Source: Bacteroidales bacterium
GTDB taxonomy: Bacteria > Bacteroidota > Bacteroidia > Bacteroidales > GCA-2748055
NCBI GenBank assembly: GCA_029210725.1
Contig: JARGFM010000013.1
Coordinates: 1 to 64,000 of the forward strand
Reading direction: 5' to 3'
Length of the DNA stretch: 64,000 nt
Shown in pieces: positions 50,435 to 59,795 of the stretch. The position numbers and the translations under genes were made by a program. The notes beneath the pieces were generated by a model. That model was not told where the DNA came from, made no database searches, and saw nothing but the letters and a program-made list of their open reading frames with translations. Within the stretch, counting starts at the first letter, position 1. Each line of letters starts with the position of its first letter.

Positions 50435-51091
50435 ATGAAACGAGTATTAGCCATATCCATTATTCTGGGAGGAATGATCTCTGTTCAGGCCCAGTCAAAT
50501 ATAAAATTCAATTTACATGCGGACCCGCAATTCTCCTGGTTCAGCTCGGATGAAGAGACTGTTGAACCCGATGGTTCCGTCTTTCACCTGCAGGCCGGAC
50601 TGCATATGGATTATTTTTTCGCAGAGAATTATGCCTTTACTTTGGGACTGGGCATTAATAACCTGGGAGGGAACCTGCTTTATGCCGATTCCACCGAGTT
50701 CAGCTCCGGGGGCGAGACCCTGCTGGTGGAACCCGTTCAGTCTGTAAAACTGAATCTGCAGTACCTGGATATCCCGGTCGGGCTTAAACTGAAAACCGAA
50801 GAACTGGGATACAGCACCTTCTTTTTTCAGCTGGGCTTCAATCCGATGTTCAATCTGAATGGGAAAGCCACGTCCAACGAGGCCTTTATGGATAAGGAGG
50901 ATATCCGTGACAACATTCACTTGTTTCATCTGGCTTATCATGCAGGTCTTGGTGTCGAATATAAACTGGGAGGAAGTACTGCTTTCTTAGGAGGTATCCG
51001 CTGGACCTCCGGGTTAACCGATGTGACCAAAAACGACCGGGCCAACGTGAAGATAAATACGGTCTCCATCCACCTGGGAATTCTCTTTTAA
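50435..51091 (+). CDS. Small outer-membrane beta-barrel protein (PorT/OMP_b-brl type)
   Basis: This 218-residue protein has a clear signal peptide (MKRVLAISIILGGMISVQAQ) and a barrel of about eight strands. Examples are FNLHADPQFSWF, VFHLQAGLHMDYFF, FTLGLGINNLGGNLLY, LQYLDIPVGLKLK, FFFQLGFNPMFNLNG, HAGLGVEYKLGG and the aromatic C-terminal strand VSIHLGILF. I chose ATG 50435; an in-frame ATG at 50399 would put 12 charged residues before the signal peptide. It lies divergent from gldB and seven bases before nadE. PorT-like barrels are often part of type IX secretion or motility systems, but this one cannot be assigned. Confidence 0.88.
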   Translation: MKRVLAISIILGGMISVQAQSNIKFNLHADPQFSWFSSDEETVEPDGSVFHLQAGLHMDYFFAENYAFTLGLGINNLGGNLLYADSTEFSSGGETLLVEPVQSVKLNLQYLDIPVGLKLKTEELGYSTFFFQLGFNPMFNLNGKATSNEAFMDKEDIRDNIHLFHLAYHAGLGVEYKLGGSTAFLGGIRWTSGLTDVTKNDRANVKINTVSIHLGILF

Positions 51092-51097
51092 TCTGTC

Positions 51098-52756
51098 ATG
51101 AAGATTGCCCTTGCTCAGCTAAACTATTTCATCGGTGATTTTGAAGGAAACCTGGCAAAAATCACGGCAGCTGTTTCTGAGGCTGCTGCATCTGGTGCCG
51201 AACTGGTAGTTTTTTCGGAACTCTCCATATGCGGCTATCCTCCCCTGGACCTCCTGGAAAGAAAAGAGTTCATCTCTCAGTGCCTGGACTACGTGGGGAA
51301 ACTGGCAGCCACGGTGGACCCGGGCACAGGGGTTCTGGTCGGGGGCCCTGAGTTTAATTCCTGCAGCGATGGAAAACTGCTGTTCAATTCAGCATTTTTT
51401 CTCTATGAAGGAAAGATTCAGCAGGTCTTCCGGAAAGCCTTGCTTCCCACCTACGATATTTTTGATGAGTACCGTTATTTTGAACCCAACAGGGAGTTCA
51501 GGATTCTGAAGTTCAAAAACAAAAAGCTGGCCGTGACCATTTGTGAAGACCTCTGGGATGAGCAACCTTTCGAGAATGAGTTTTCGCGCAGCAGGCTCTA
51601 TACCACCAATCCCCTTGAAGAATTGGCCGGATTTGCACCCGATGCAATTATTAACATAGCTGCATCGCCCTTCTCCCACCGGAAAATGGATGTCAAACAA
51701 TCCATCTTCACCGGAAAAGCAGCGCGATACAAACTCCCTTTACTCTATTGCAACCAGGTGGGTGCACAGACAGAACTTATATTTGAAGGGGGATCCATGG
51801 CCATTAACCCGGACGGACAGGTAGCCAGCAGGCTCCCTTACTTCAGGGAGGATATTCTGATCACCGATCTGGATGAACTGGCCGCATCCAGGCCACAGCT
51901 CTCTCTTGCCAGATTGCCCGGTCGTATCGAAGCCATGGCCGATGCGCTTATTTGCGGGATCAGGGATTATTTTGGTAAACTGGGATTCCCCACGGCCACA
52001 CTTGGACTATCGGGGGGCATCGACTCGGCGGTAACGCTGGCCCTGGCAGCTGAGGCTCTGGGTACCGGCAATTTGCACGTCCTGTTGCTGCCCTCCCAGT
52101 ACTCTTCTGATCATAGCGTGAACGACTCGGTAGAAATGGCCCGGAACCTGGGAATCAAATACAATATCCTGCCCATTGAATCTCTGTTTAATCAGTTCCG
52201 GGCGACCCTGGACCCTCTTTTTACCGGCCTGCCTGAAGATATTACGGAGGAAAATATCCAGGCCCGTATCCGGGGCGCTTTGCTGATGGCCCTTTCCAAT
52301 AAATTTGGGAACATCCTCTTGAATACCAGTAATAAAAGTGAAACCGCTGTGGGATACGGCACCCTTTATGGAGATATGAGCGGCGGACTCTCCGTGCTGG
52401 GAGATGTATACAAAACCGATGTCTATTTACTGGCTGAATACCTGAACCGGGACAGGGTGATGATCCCGTCAAATATCATTGCCAAACCCCCATCGGCTGA
52501 GCTGAGACCCGGCCAGAAAGATAGCGATTCACTTCCCCCATACGAAGAGCTGGACCGGATCCTGGAGGCTTACATTGAGAAGCAGCTGCCGCCGGAGAAA
52601 GTCGCTGAGATGGGATATGATCCGGCACTGATCGACCGGATTATCAGGATGGTGAATCAGAACGAATACAAACGCTACCAGACACCTCCGATTCTGCGTA
52701 TATCCTCAAAAGCCTTCGGTATTGGGAGACGACTCCCGCTGGTAGCCAGATATTAA
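51098..52756 (+). CDS. nadE: Glutamine-hydrolysing NAD+ synthase
   Basis: This 552-residue two-domain enzyme has an N-terminal nitrilase-type glutaminase with the catalytic triad Glu41 (VFSELSICGYPP), Lys113 (FRKALLPTYD) and Cys149 (TICEDLW). The C-terminal synthetase domain has the ATP P-loop LSGGIDSAVTLAL and the NKSETAVGYGTLYGDMSGG motif. It makes NAD+ from deamido-NAD+ using glutamine nitrogen. It is the second gene of a plus-strand run after the small barrel protein. Length and motifs are normal. Confidence 0.97.
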   Translation: MKIALAQLNYFIGDFEGNLAKITAAVSEAAASGAELVVFSELSICGYPPLDLLERKEFISQCLDYVGKLAATVDPGTGVLVGGPEFNSCSDGKLLFNSAFFLYEGKIQQVFRKALLPTYDIFDEYRYFEPNREFRILKFKNKKLAVTICEDLWDEQPFENEFSRSRLYTTNPLEELAGFAPDAIINIAASPFSHRKMDVKQSIFTGKAARYKLPLLYCNQVGAQTELIFEGGSMAINPDGQVASRLPYFREDILITDLDELAASRPQLSLARLPGRIEAMADALICGIRDYFGKLGFPTATLGLSGGIDSAVTLALAAEALGTGNLHVLLLPSQYSSDHSVNDSVEMARNLGIKYNILPIESLFNQFRATLDPLFTGLPEDITEENIQARIRGALLMALSNKFGNILLNTSNKSETAVGYGTLYGDMSGGLSVLGDVYKTDVYLLAEYLNRDRVMIPSNIIAKPPSAELRPGQKDSDSLPPYEELDRILEAYIEKQLPPEKVAEMGYDPALIDRIIRMVNQNEYKRYQTPPILRISSKAFGIGRRLPLVARY

Positions 52757-52777
52757 CGTGAAATCGATAATTTTTTC

Positions 52778-52785
52778 TAATTTTG
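52778..52785 (+). promoter_or_regulatory. TAnnTTTG promoter box before the Crp/Fnr gene
   Basis: TAATTTTG matches the -7 element, 42 bases before the start codon. A -33 TTG is not evident at 19-21 bases, so it is a weak call. It would give the regulator its own transcript, separate from nadE. Confidence 0.35.
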
Positions 52786-52826
52786 TCTGTTATTCAACAT
52801 AATTACGATCTAACCGGAAGATTACA

Positions 52827-53528
52827 ATGCAGGAAAGGAACTATAATGCAGATGATTGCATAGACAATCCAAAATCTGTATTTACGGTACTTACTCCCAA
52901 AGAAAAAGAATTCCTGAAGCAGAACTACACCTGCGCTTTTTACAAAAAGGGTGAAATTATTTTCAAGGAAGGGGATAAACCCATGGGGCTGATGATCCTG
53001 GCTGAGGGGAAAGTGAAGATATTCAAGGAGGGTGTGGGCGGTAGAGAGCAGATTGTCCGGATGGCAAAACCGGTTGGTTTCATTGGCTACCGGGCGCTTT
53101 TCGCAGAGGAAAATCATACGGCCACTGCCGTGGCCATTGAAGATTGTGTATCGTGCGTCGTCGATAAAGAGAGTGTATTCAGGGTCATGCGAAGCAACGC
53201 AGATTTAAGTATGAGTGTTATTCAGTCTTTTGCTTCAGAACTTGGATTCTCACATGATCGTACGGTCACTTTGACTCAAAAACATATCAGGGGCAGACTG
53301 GCGGAGTCTCTGATCTTTCTGAAGGATACCTATGGCTATGAGGATGACAGCAAGACCATCAAAATATACCTCTCCCGGGAAGATGTAGCCAATCTCTCCA
53401 ACATGACCACCTCCAATGCCATCCGCACCCTGTCCACCTTTGCACAGGAAGGGGTGATCTCCATCGATGGACGGAAAATCAGGATCCTGGACTTGCCCAA
53501 GCTGGAACGCATCAGTGAGCTGGGATAG
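52827..53528 (+). CDS. Crp/Fnr-family transcriptional regulator
   Basis: This 233-residue protein has an N-terminal cyclic-nucleotide-binding-like barrel (residues 18-140; KGEIIFKEGDKPMGLMILAE), a long dimer helix and a C-terminal winged helix (LSREDVANLSNMTTSNAIRT). The effector cannot be told: the R-S cAMP contacts of Crp are missing, and there is no N-terminal Fe-S cysteine cluster as in Fnr (Cys at 12 and 32 only). It is followed after three bases by an acyltransferase gene and is probably co-transcribed with it, so it may respond to membrane or redox state (inference). Confidence 0.92.
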   Translation: MQERNYNADDCIDNPKSVFTVLTPKEKEFLKQNYTCAFYKKGEIIFKEGDKPMGLMILAEGKVKIFKEGVGGREQIVRMAKPVGFIGYRALFAEENHTATAVAIEDCVSCVVDKESVFRVMRSNADLSMSVIQSFASELGFSHDRTVTLTQKHIRGRLAESLIFLKDTYGYEDDSKTIKIYLSREDVANLSNMTTSNAIRTLSTFAQEGVISIDGRKIRILDLPKLERISELG

Positions 53529-53531
53529 AAC

Positions 53532-54428
53532 ATGAAGTTCCTGGCCTATATCTTCACCAACAGTTTTGTATGGCTGCTCCATCTATTGCCTGAGCGCTTC
53601 CTTTATCTGATATCAGATCTCCTCTACCTGCTCATGTACCAGGTGGTGGGCTACAGGAAAAAAGTAGTTTATGAAAACCTCGAAAAGGCTTTCCCTGAAT
53701 TTGACAAACCCGGAAGAAAGCGAATCGCTAAGAAATTCTATCACCACCTCAGTGACTTGATCCTGGAATCAGCTGTATTCCCCTTTTATTCTGAATCAAA
53801 GGCCAGGCAAAGATTTCGGGTTAAAAATCCCGGACTGCTCAATGAACTCCACGGGAAAGGAAAAATGGTGATGGCCGTACTGGGGCATTATGGAAACTGG
53901 GAATACCTCTCCTCACTTGGACTGTCTGTCGATTACCCGGTTGTGGCCATCTATAAACCGCTTCGAAACAGCTATTTCGACAGAATGGTTCAGAAAAACC
54001 GGAAAACATATGGGGTGATTCCCGTCCCCATGAACCAGATTGCACGTAGACTGATCGAATTTAACAAGAATAAGAAAGCTGTTCTCACCCTTTTCCTCGG
54101 CGATCAGAGACCCCAGTATCATCAGATTCACTACTGGACCAAATTTATGGGCCGCGATACCCCCATGTTCCTGGGAACGGAAAAACTGGCCCGGAAATTA
54201 GATGCTGCTGTTGTATTCCTTAAGATCAGAAAGCTGGAAAGAGGCCGCTACGAAATGGAAGCGGAACTGATTTGTGAAGAGCCCGGAGATCTGAAGACTT
54301 TTGAAATCACAGACCGCCATGTGCGTATTCTTGAGGATCTGATTAGGGAGGAGCCCGCCCACTGGCTATGGTCGCACCGGCGCTGGAAACACTCATACGA
54401 AAAATACAGGCAGGAACACGGGGAGTAA
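53532..54428 (+). CDS. Lysophospholipid/lipid A-type acyltransferase
   Basis: This 298-residue LpxL/HtrB-like protein has an N-terminal membrane helix and the catalytic H-x4-E motif in VLGHYGNWEYL (His119, Glu124). The acceptor-side motif LFLGDQRPQYHQI and the C-terminal WLWSHRRWKH signature are present. Enzymes of this family add secondary acyl chains to lipid A or related lipids at the inner membrane. It starts three bases after the Crp/Fnr gene and ends directly against the glycosyltransferase gene on the other strand, a cluster pointing to envelope lipid synthesis. Confidence 0.93.
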   Translation: MKFLAYIFTNSFVWLLHLLPERFLYLISDLLYLLMYQVVGYRKKVVYENLEKAFPEFDKPGRKRIAKKFYHHLSDLILESAVFPFYSESKARQRFRVKNPGLLNELHGKGKMVMAVLGHYGNWEYLSSLGLSVDYPVVAIYKPLRNSYFDRMVQKNRKTYGVIPVPMNQIARRLIEFNKNKKAVLTLFLGDQRPQYHQIHYWTKFMGRDTPMFLGTEKLARKLDAAVVFLKIRKLERGRYEMEAELICEEPGDLKTFEITDRHVRILEDLIREEPAHWLWSHRRWKHSYEKYRQEHGE

Positions 54429-55190
54429 TTACTTTTCCTGTTTATAAATAGCCCTTAGTTTAACAAATCGCAGAAACACAGCCTGGGCTGAGTTGACACT
54501 TACCACAAATCCGTAAAACCCATCCATAAAACCTCTTAAAATGATAAAGTCCTTGAAGAAACGCCAGAACGGTCGAAAAACAAGCTTAAAAAAATCGACT
54601 TTTATGCCCTGTTCATAATAGGTACGTGCCATAATTGAAGAAAACGAATCTATCTGCTGCATGTGCTCACTCACTGAATAATAGGAGTAGTGCAAAAGAT
54701 CTCCTTTCAAATAGGAGCGGCTAGCTCCCTTATTCAAAATAAACCTGTCATGAGGATTAAAACCACCCCAGCTACCTTTTCTGGAATCCCAAAGCCTCAG
54801 TTTCCTGGAAGGATACCAGCTGGTGTGACGGATCCATTTGCCGCAGTAAGAGGTTAGCCTCTTAAAATAGTAGCCGTCGTGCATCCAGTTCTCCTTGATC
54901 CTGAGGATGGAATCCATCAACTCCCTGGACAGAGCTTCATCAGCATCCAGAGAGAGGATATATGGATAGCTAGCCTGGAGAATGGCCCAGTTCTTTTGCT
55001 CGATATGTCCAATAAAGCGATGCGGGATGAATACCGTATCATAGGAACGGCATATTTCTTCGGTGCGGTCGCTTGAATAACTGTCCACAACCACGATTTC
55101 ATCGGCCACCCCCTTCAGAGACTCCAAGCAACGCCTGATATTGGCCTCTTCGTTGTAGGTTATTATAACTGCTGAGATCTTAACCTTCAT
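54429..55190 (-). CDS. Family 2 glycosyltransferase (WaaE/KdtX-like)
   Basis: This 253-residue GT-A-fold protein has the N-terminal nucleotide motif ISAVIITYNEEANIRRCLES and the D-x-D-type motif LSLDADEALSRE. A central HTSWYPSRKLRLWDSRKGSW segment is typical of lipopolysaccharide core glucosyltransferases such as WaaE. It has no strong membrane helix apart from a C-terminal amphipathic stretch. It begins two bases after the stop of murF-alr on the same strand, so tdk, murF-alr and this gene form one operon. It is probably for LPS core or a surface glycan (inference). Confidence 0.92.
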   Translation of the reverse strand: MKVKISAVIITYNEEANIRRCLESLKGVADEIVVVDSYSSDRTEEICRSYDTVFIPHRFIGHIEQKNWAILQASYPYILSLDADEALSRELMDSILRIKENWMHDGYYFKRLTSYCGKWIRHTSWYPSRKLRLWDSRKGSWGGFNPHDRFILNKGASRSYLKGDLLHYSYYSVSEHMQQIDSFSSIMARTYYEQGIKVDFFKLVFRPFWRFFKDFIILRGFMDGFYGFVVSVNSAQAVFLRFVKLRAIYKQEK

Positions 55191-55192
55191 TT

Positions 55193-57649
55193 TTACTCCT
55201 GTAAATAGACCCTCTTTACCCGTTCGGGAACGGAGCTCAGTATTTCGTATGGTATCGTGCCGGCCTGTTTGGCCAGCAGAGTGACAGACTGGTGTTTCCC
55301 AAACATTTCGACAGTATCCCCCTCAGATACATCCAATCCGGTCACATCAATCATGGCCATGTCCATACAGATATCTCCGATGGTAGGCGCAAGGTGACCA
55401 TTCACATATACACTTCCGGCTCCATTGCCCAGAGAACGGTGAAATCCATCTGCATATCCAACGGGTATTGTCGCAATGAGGCCCGGCATTTTCAAAAGTC
55501 CGCTACGGGAATAGCCCACTGTTTCACCTGCCTGAACCGATCTGAGCTGTGAAATGGTAGTTTTAAATGAGCTGACCGCCTTCAGGCCTGAGTCTTGTCC
55601 TATCCCATGCAGTCCAATCCCCAGTCGCACCATATCATACTGAGCATCGGGGAAGCGTTCTATCCCGGAAGAATTCAGAATATGCCGCCTGAAAGACCCT
55701 CCTGTTTCTTTTAACAATAGAGAACTCATCCTGTTAAAGCGATTTATCTGCTCCTCCGTAAAGCGATCATGGTCCGGATCGCCTGATGCTGCCAGGTGAC
55801 TGAATACAGTGGATACCTCTATCTCTGGCTCCTGCAGCCAGGGAAGCAGCTGGCCAAGGTCCTCCTCACCAAAACCCAGACGGTGCATACCTGTATCCAG
55901 CTTCACATGAACCGGGAAACCAATGATTCCCCGGTTGTGCAATATTTTATGTAGTGCCTGCACTCCCCTCAGGTTATAAATCTCCGGCTCCAGATGATAA
56001 TCGAGCATGTATCCAAAGCCGGAGGGATCCGGATTCAATACCATGATGGGCAGGTGGATTCCGGCCTTTCGCAACTCAACTCCTTCATCAATAAATGCAA
56101 CTGCCAGATAATCGACCTGGTGATATTGCAATAGCCTGGCAATTTCAATATTCCCGCTGCCATAAGTGAGGGCCTTAACCATGACCATGGTTTGCACCCC
56201 CCGGCTTAAGAGTGAGCGGAAGTGATTCAGGTTGTGTACCATGGCATTCAGATCCGTTTCAAGCCTTGTCTGGTGTGTCTTTAGTTGAAGTTCCCGGGTT
56301 ATCCTTTCGAAAGCATAGCTCCTGGATCCCTTGATCAGTACAGTCCTCCCATTAAACCGGGCCCGGTCCATTTGTGCCAGGAACTCTTCGGTATCGGGAT
56401 AAAAAAGGGAGGTTGCAGGGAACAATGCTCTCTGGCCTGTCAGCGCAGGGCCAATTCCGATAAACTGATCCAGCTCTTTGCTTCTGAGCAGAGAAGCTAT
56501 TTCGGAGTAGAGTACTTTATCCTCCATTCCGCTTTGAAGCAGATCGGAAAGAATTACAATCCGACCCTGATTTGTATCCTGCTGCCCCATCAGATCAAGA
56601 GCCGCAGCAACGCCACCCGTATCGGAGTTATAGGTATCATTAATCAGCATGCTCCCCCCGGTTCCCTGAAGGATTTCCAATCTCATGGAAACCGGTTCAA
56701 GAATAGCCATCCTGGCCCTCATATACTCCCTGGGTAATCCACGCTCCAGGCAGTAGGAGAGCACGTGCAAGGCATTTTCCACGGAGGCATCATCCGCGAA
56801 TGGCAGGATGAAATCCGTCTCCTCATCCTCATGTTTAAGGTGAACCCTGGTCTGCGCAGGTGTCTGGCCGGTTAAGGTATAGATGTATCTGGCCTCCCCC
56901 CCGAGGCTCCAATCCACTATTTCTGTTTCAAGTTCTTCCATATAGGAGAGAAGTGAGCGGGAAGCAATCGTGACATCTGACCTGCAGATTACCTTTTTGC
57001 ATCCCTGGAACAGTTTCAGCTTCTCTTTGAGTTTCTCCTCCAGGCTGTTGAAATTTTCCTGATGGGCAGTGCCCAGATTAGTAAAGATCCCGGTATCGGG
57101 CTGGATGATCTGCTGCAGTTTTTCCATCTCGCCGGGCCGCGATATTCCAGCTTCAATCAGGGCCAGCTCATGACGGGCATCAACACCCCACACCGACAGG
57201 GGAACGCCCACCTGGCTGTTATAGCTTTTGGGGCTTCTGTGGATCCGGATCCTCTCTCCAAGACACTGATGGAGCCACTCTTTCACGATGGTCTTTCCAT
57301 TACTTCCGGTGATAGCCAGTACTTCCCCGTCAAACTGCAGCCTACTGGCATTTGCAATCCCCTGCAAGCCAAGCAGGGTATCCTTCACATAACAGAACCC
57401 TGCGTCCGGAAAGGCTTGACAATCGGGCAGCATGGAAACAAGGAAGGAACGTATCCCAAAACTGTACAATTCAGCGATATAGTTATGTCCGTCGTGCTGT
57501 TCACCTTTTATTGCAACAAAGAGCGTCTCTCCCGACCGTGTAAGCACCCGGCTGTCGATCGAGAGTCTCTTAACAGGAAGATCCCCTCTTCCATAAATTG
57601 TCCCATGGATGAATGTTGCTAACTTTTCAAGGGTCCAGTCGGGTATCAT
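55193..57649 (-). CDS. murF/alr: Bifunctional MurF (UDP-MurNAc-tripeptide:D-Ala-D-Ala ligase) / alanine racemase
   Basis: This 818-residue fusion has MurF in residues 1 to about 450, with ATP P-loop ITGSNGKTIVKEW, SPKSYNSQVGVPL and NDTYNSDTGGVAAALDL. Alanine racemase (about 455-818) has the PLP lysine in VMVKALTYGSG, the C-terminal GYADGFHRSLGN and the catalytic-Tyr segment AGTIPYEILSSVPERVKR. The racemase makes D-Ala, which forms D-Ala-D-Ala for MurF to add, so two steps of one pathway are joined. The fusion is known in Bacteroidota. Both halves look active. Confidence 0.96.
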   Translation of the reverse strand: MIPDWTLEKLATFIHGTIYGRGDLPVKRLSIDSRVLTRSGETLFVAIKGEQHDGHNYIAELYSFGIRSFLVSMLPDCQAFPDAGFCYVKDTLLGLQGIANASRLQFDGEVLAITGSNGKTIVKEWLHQCLGERIRIHRSPKSYNSQVGVPLSVWGVDARHELALIEAGISRPGEMEKLQQIIQPDTGIFTNLGTAHQENFNSLEEKLKEKLKLFQGCKKVICRSDVTIASRSLLSYMEELETEIVDWSLGGEARYIYTLTGQTPAQTRVHLKHEDEETDFILPFADDASVENALHVLSYCLERGLPREYMRARMAILEPVSMRLEILQGTGGSMLINDTYNSDTGGVAAALDLMGQQDTNQGRIVILSDLLQSGMEDKVLYSEIASLLRSKELDQFIGIGPALTGQRALFPATSLFYPDTEEFLAQMDRARFNGRTVLIKGSRSYAFERITRELQLKTHQTRLETDLNAMVHNLNHFRSLLSRGVQTMVMVKALTYGSGNIEIARLLQYHQVDYLAVAFIDEGVELRKAGIHLPIMVLNPDPSGFGYMLDYHLEPEIYNLRGVQALHKILHNRGIIGFPVHVKLDTGMHRLGFGEEDLGQLLPWLQEPEIEVSTVFSHLAASGDPDHDRFTEEQINRFNRMSSLLLKETGGSFRRHILNSSGIERFPDAQYDMVRLGIGLHGIGQDSGLKAVSSFKTTISQLRSVQAGETVGYSRSGLLKMPGLIATIPVGYADGFHRSLGNGAGSVYVNGHLAPTIGDICMDMAMIDVTGLDVSEGDTVEMFGKHQSVTLLAKQAGTIPYEILSSVPERVKRVYLQE

Positions 57650-57655
57650 GAATCG

Positions 57656-58237
57656 CTATCTTCCAGCTTTCTCCTTTGCAAAGCAAACCCTGCAAAGAGG
57701 TTCGTAAATATCTGTTTCACCCAGAACGATCAGCTTATCATCCTCTGAGAGCCTGTGTGTGTAATTTGCAAGATTACCACATCTGACACAAATAGCATGC
57801 ACCTTGGTCACATATTCAGCAACGGCAATCAGGCCGGGCATTGGTCCGAAGGGCACTCCCTTAAAATCCATATCCAATCCAGCAATAATCACTCGTATTC
57901 CGCTATCTGCCATTTGATTACAAACTCCAATCAAGCCATCGTCAAAAAACTGGGCCTCGTCAATACCAACTACCTCTACCCCACTTGCCAGAAGAAGAAT
58001 ATTGGCAGAGGAGTCCACCGGTGTGCTATGAATGGCATTCTCGTCATGTGAAACTACCTCTTCAAGCGAATATCTTACCTCAATCCGGGGCTTAAATATC
58101 TCCACCTTCTGCCTGGCAAATCTGGCCCTCCGGAGTCGTCGGATCAGCTCCTCTGTTTTTCCGGAAAACATAGATCCGGTGATAACCTCGATCCATCCCT
58201 GTCCTCTGGAGCTTCCGGCTTTATTTTCAAGAAACAT
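57656..58237 (-). CDS. tdk: Thymidine kinase
   Basis: This 193-residue type II thymidine kinase has P-loop [19 protein letters not shown], the DEAQFF motif with the active-site Glu and a C-terminal zinc site ([15 protein letters not shown] and CRVCF). It phosphorylates thymidine in the salvage pathway. It begins the minus-strand operon tdk, murF-alr, glycosyltransferase, with only seven bases before murF-alr. A region of 66 bases separates it from the divergent hypothetical gene and must hold both promoters; a TAGTTTTG box at 58265-58272 faces the hypothetical gene. Confidence 0.96.
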   Translation of the reverse strand: MFLENKAGSSRGQGWIEVITGSMFSGKTEELIRRLRRARFARQKVEIFKPRIEVRYSLEEVVSHDENAIHSTPVDSSANILLLASGVEVVGIDEAQFFDDGLIGVCNQMADSGIRVIIAGLDMDFKGVPFGPMPGLIAVAEYVTKVHAICVRCGNLANYTHRLSEDDKLIVLGETDIYEPLCRVCFAKEKAGR

Positions 58238-58303
58238 GATACAAGATTATATGAAGATTATCGTTAGTTTTGTAATACCCCAGATAAAATTCTGTAGAAA
58301 ACC

Positions 58304-58933
58304 ATGGAGCTGAAATACACCATTGAAATCCTGACTAAAGATATACAAGATATCGAAAAACTGGTGGGGAACCTTAGGAATTCTGAGGATCCTTCGACCA
58401 TTGATCTTGACCTTGCACTCTCCAAACTCCGGAATATATATGAGATCTTATCCTTGATCAAATCGGACCGTCTCAGTGAGCTGATCAACGAAAGAATAGT
58501 TCTCAAACAACCTGCAGTTGAATCAAAACCTGAAGCTGTGGAAAGGTCCGACGCTGTTGAAACCAGACCTGAAGCTGTGGACAGCACCAGGGCGGAGCCT
58601 GCAGATTCTTCAATTCTGGCCGAAAGATTTTCTGCAGAATCCAGCATCAATGAGAACCTGGCAGGAAAGCGGGGATATCATATAGATTCAAAATTATCCG
58701 GGCAGGCCATCGACAATATTAGCCGCAACATCGGGATTAATGACCGTTTTTTTATTATCCGCGAACTTTTCCAGGGGGATGCTGAGCAATTCATGGAGCT
58801 TGTTGGTCGTCTGGACAGCGCAGAGAACTGCGAGACTGCCTTGGGAATACTGGAGAAACAGTTTTCAGAAAACATGGATCACCAGGGAGTGATTATACTG
58901 TCGGGACTCGTTAAAAGAAGGCATATCCGCTAG
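58304..58933 (+). CDS. Conserved hypothetical protein with coiled coil and C-terminal alpha-helical domain
   Basis: This 209-residue protein has three parts. The N-terminal helix/coiled-coil (1-65) includes LTKDIQDIEKLVGNL. A Glu/Ala/Val-rich linker (about 66-105) has degenerate repeats with a heptad-like V-E-x-x-P-E-A-V-E pattern. The C-terminal domain (about 118-205) has IGINDRFFIIRELFQGDAEQ and CETALGILEKQFSENMD. The I-N-D-R-F-x-x-x-R-E-L-F motif recalls a domain I associate with uncharacterised Bacteroidota proteins; no function is known to me. It is followed after three bases by rsmI. Confidence 0.85.
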   Translation: MELKYTIEILTKDIQDIEKLVGNLRNSEDPSTIDLDLALSKLRNIYEILSLIKSDRLSELINERIVLKQPAVESKPEAVERSDAVETRPEAVDSTRAEPADSSILAERFSAESSINENLAGKRGYHIDSKLSGQAIDNISRNIGINDRFFIIRELFQGDAEQFMELVGRLDSAENCETALGILEKQFSENMDHQGVIILSGLVKRRHIR

Positions 58934-58936
58934 TAT

Positions 58937-59614
58937 ATGTCCAAGCTCTACCTGGTTCCCACGCCCATTGGAAATCTGGGAGACATTACCCTCAGGGCCA
59001 TTGACGTATTGAAGGAGGTAGATCTTATACTGGCCGAGGATACAAGGAAATCAGGGATTTTATTAAGACACTTTCAGATCAGTAAGCCGCTTCATTCCCA
59101 TCATAAGTTTAACGAACACCGCACCATTGAATCCCTGGTCCAGCGCATCCTGGGTGGCACTTCCATCGCCCTGATTACGGATGCCGGTACACCCGGCATA
59201 TCGGATCCGGGATTCCTGCTTGTAAGGGCATGCATAGAGCAGGAAATTCAGGTTGAGTCCCTCCCTGGTCCAACCGCCTTTGTTCCAGCCCTTGTGAATT
59301 CAGGACTTCCCTGTGAAAGATTTGTTTTCGAAGGCTTTCTTCCACAAAAAAAAGGCCGTCAGAAACGACTTGTTGAACTCTCTCTTGAAGGCCGTACCCT
59401 GGTACTCTATGAGTCGCCTTACAGGTTGCTCAAGACCCTTAGCCAGATGGCTGAATATTTTGGTTCGGACAGAAAAGGATCGGTCTCCAGGGAACTGACA
59501 AAAGTTCACGAGGAGACCGTAAGGGGTACCCTGAAGGAGCTGACACAATACTTCAGTACCGGAACCGTTAAGGGTGAAATCGTTATTGTGGTTGAAGGAG
59601 CAGGTAAGCAGTAA
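58937..59614 (+). CDS. rsmI: 16S rRNA (cytidine(1402)-2'-O)-methyltransferase
   Basis: This 225-residue tetrapyrrole-methylase-fold protein has the SAM motif YLVPTPIGNLGDITLRA, ALITDAGTPGISDPGF and the PGPTAFVPALVNSGL segment. It methylates the 2'-O of C1402 in 16S rRNA. It lies three bases after the hypothetical gene, which is probably part of the same transcript. The usual partner of this locus in other phyla, a YraN/LppC pair, is absent. Confidence 0.95.
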   Translation: MSKLYLVPTPIGNLGDITLRAIDVLKEVDLILAEDTRKSGILLRHFQISKPLHSHHKFNEHRTIESLVQRILGGTSIALITDAGTPGISDPGFLLVRACIEQEIQVESLPGPTAFVPALVNSGLPCERFVFEGFLPQKKGRQKRLVELSLEGRTLVLYESPYRLLKTLSQMAEYFGSDRKGSVSRELTKVHEETVRGTLKELTQYFSTGTVKGEIVIVVEGAGKQ

Positions 59615-59795
59615 GCCCTGAGGCTGTCAACTTCCTGTACGTTATCGTACACCTCTGTTACACTTTCGTTCGAAATTGATCCCTGTTAACATTTTTACAA
59701 AGTGAGCATATATCATTGCCTGTTAGGCATTTATGGATTTTGGCACGACTTATGAAAATAGAAAGGAGCATTACATCTATAAATTTGCATGAGTC

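Noticed and set aside
59780-59787. TAAATTTG promoter-like box before the W-M-x-x-P-F repeat gene
   Set aside because: It lies nine bases before the start codon, leaving almost no leader, and no -33 element is present at 19-21 bases; not called as a promoter.
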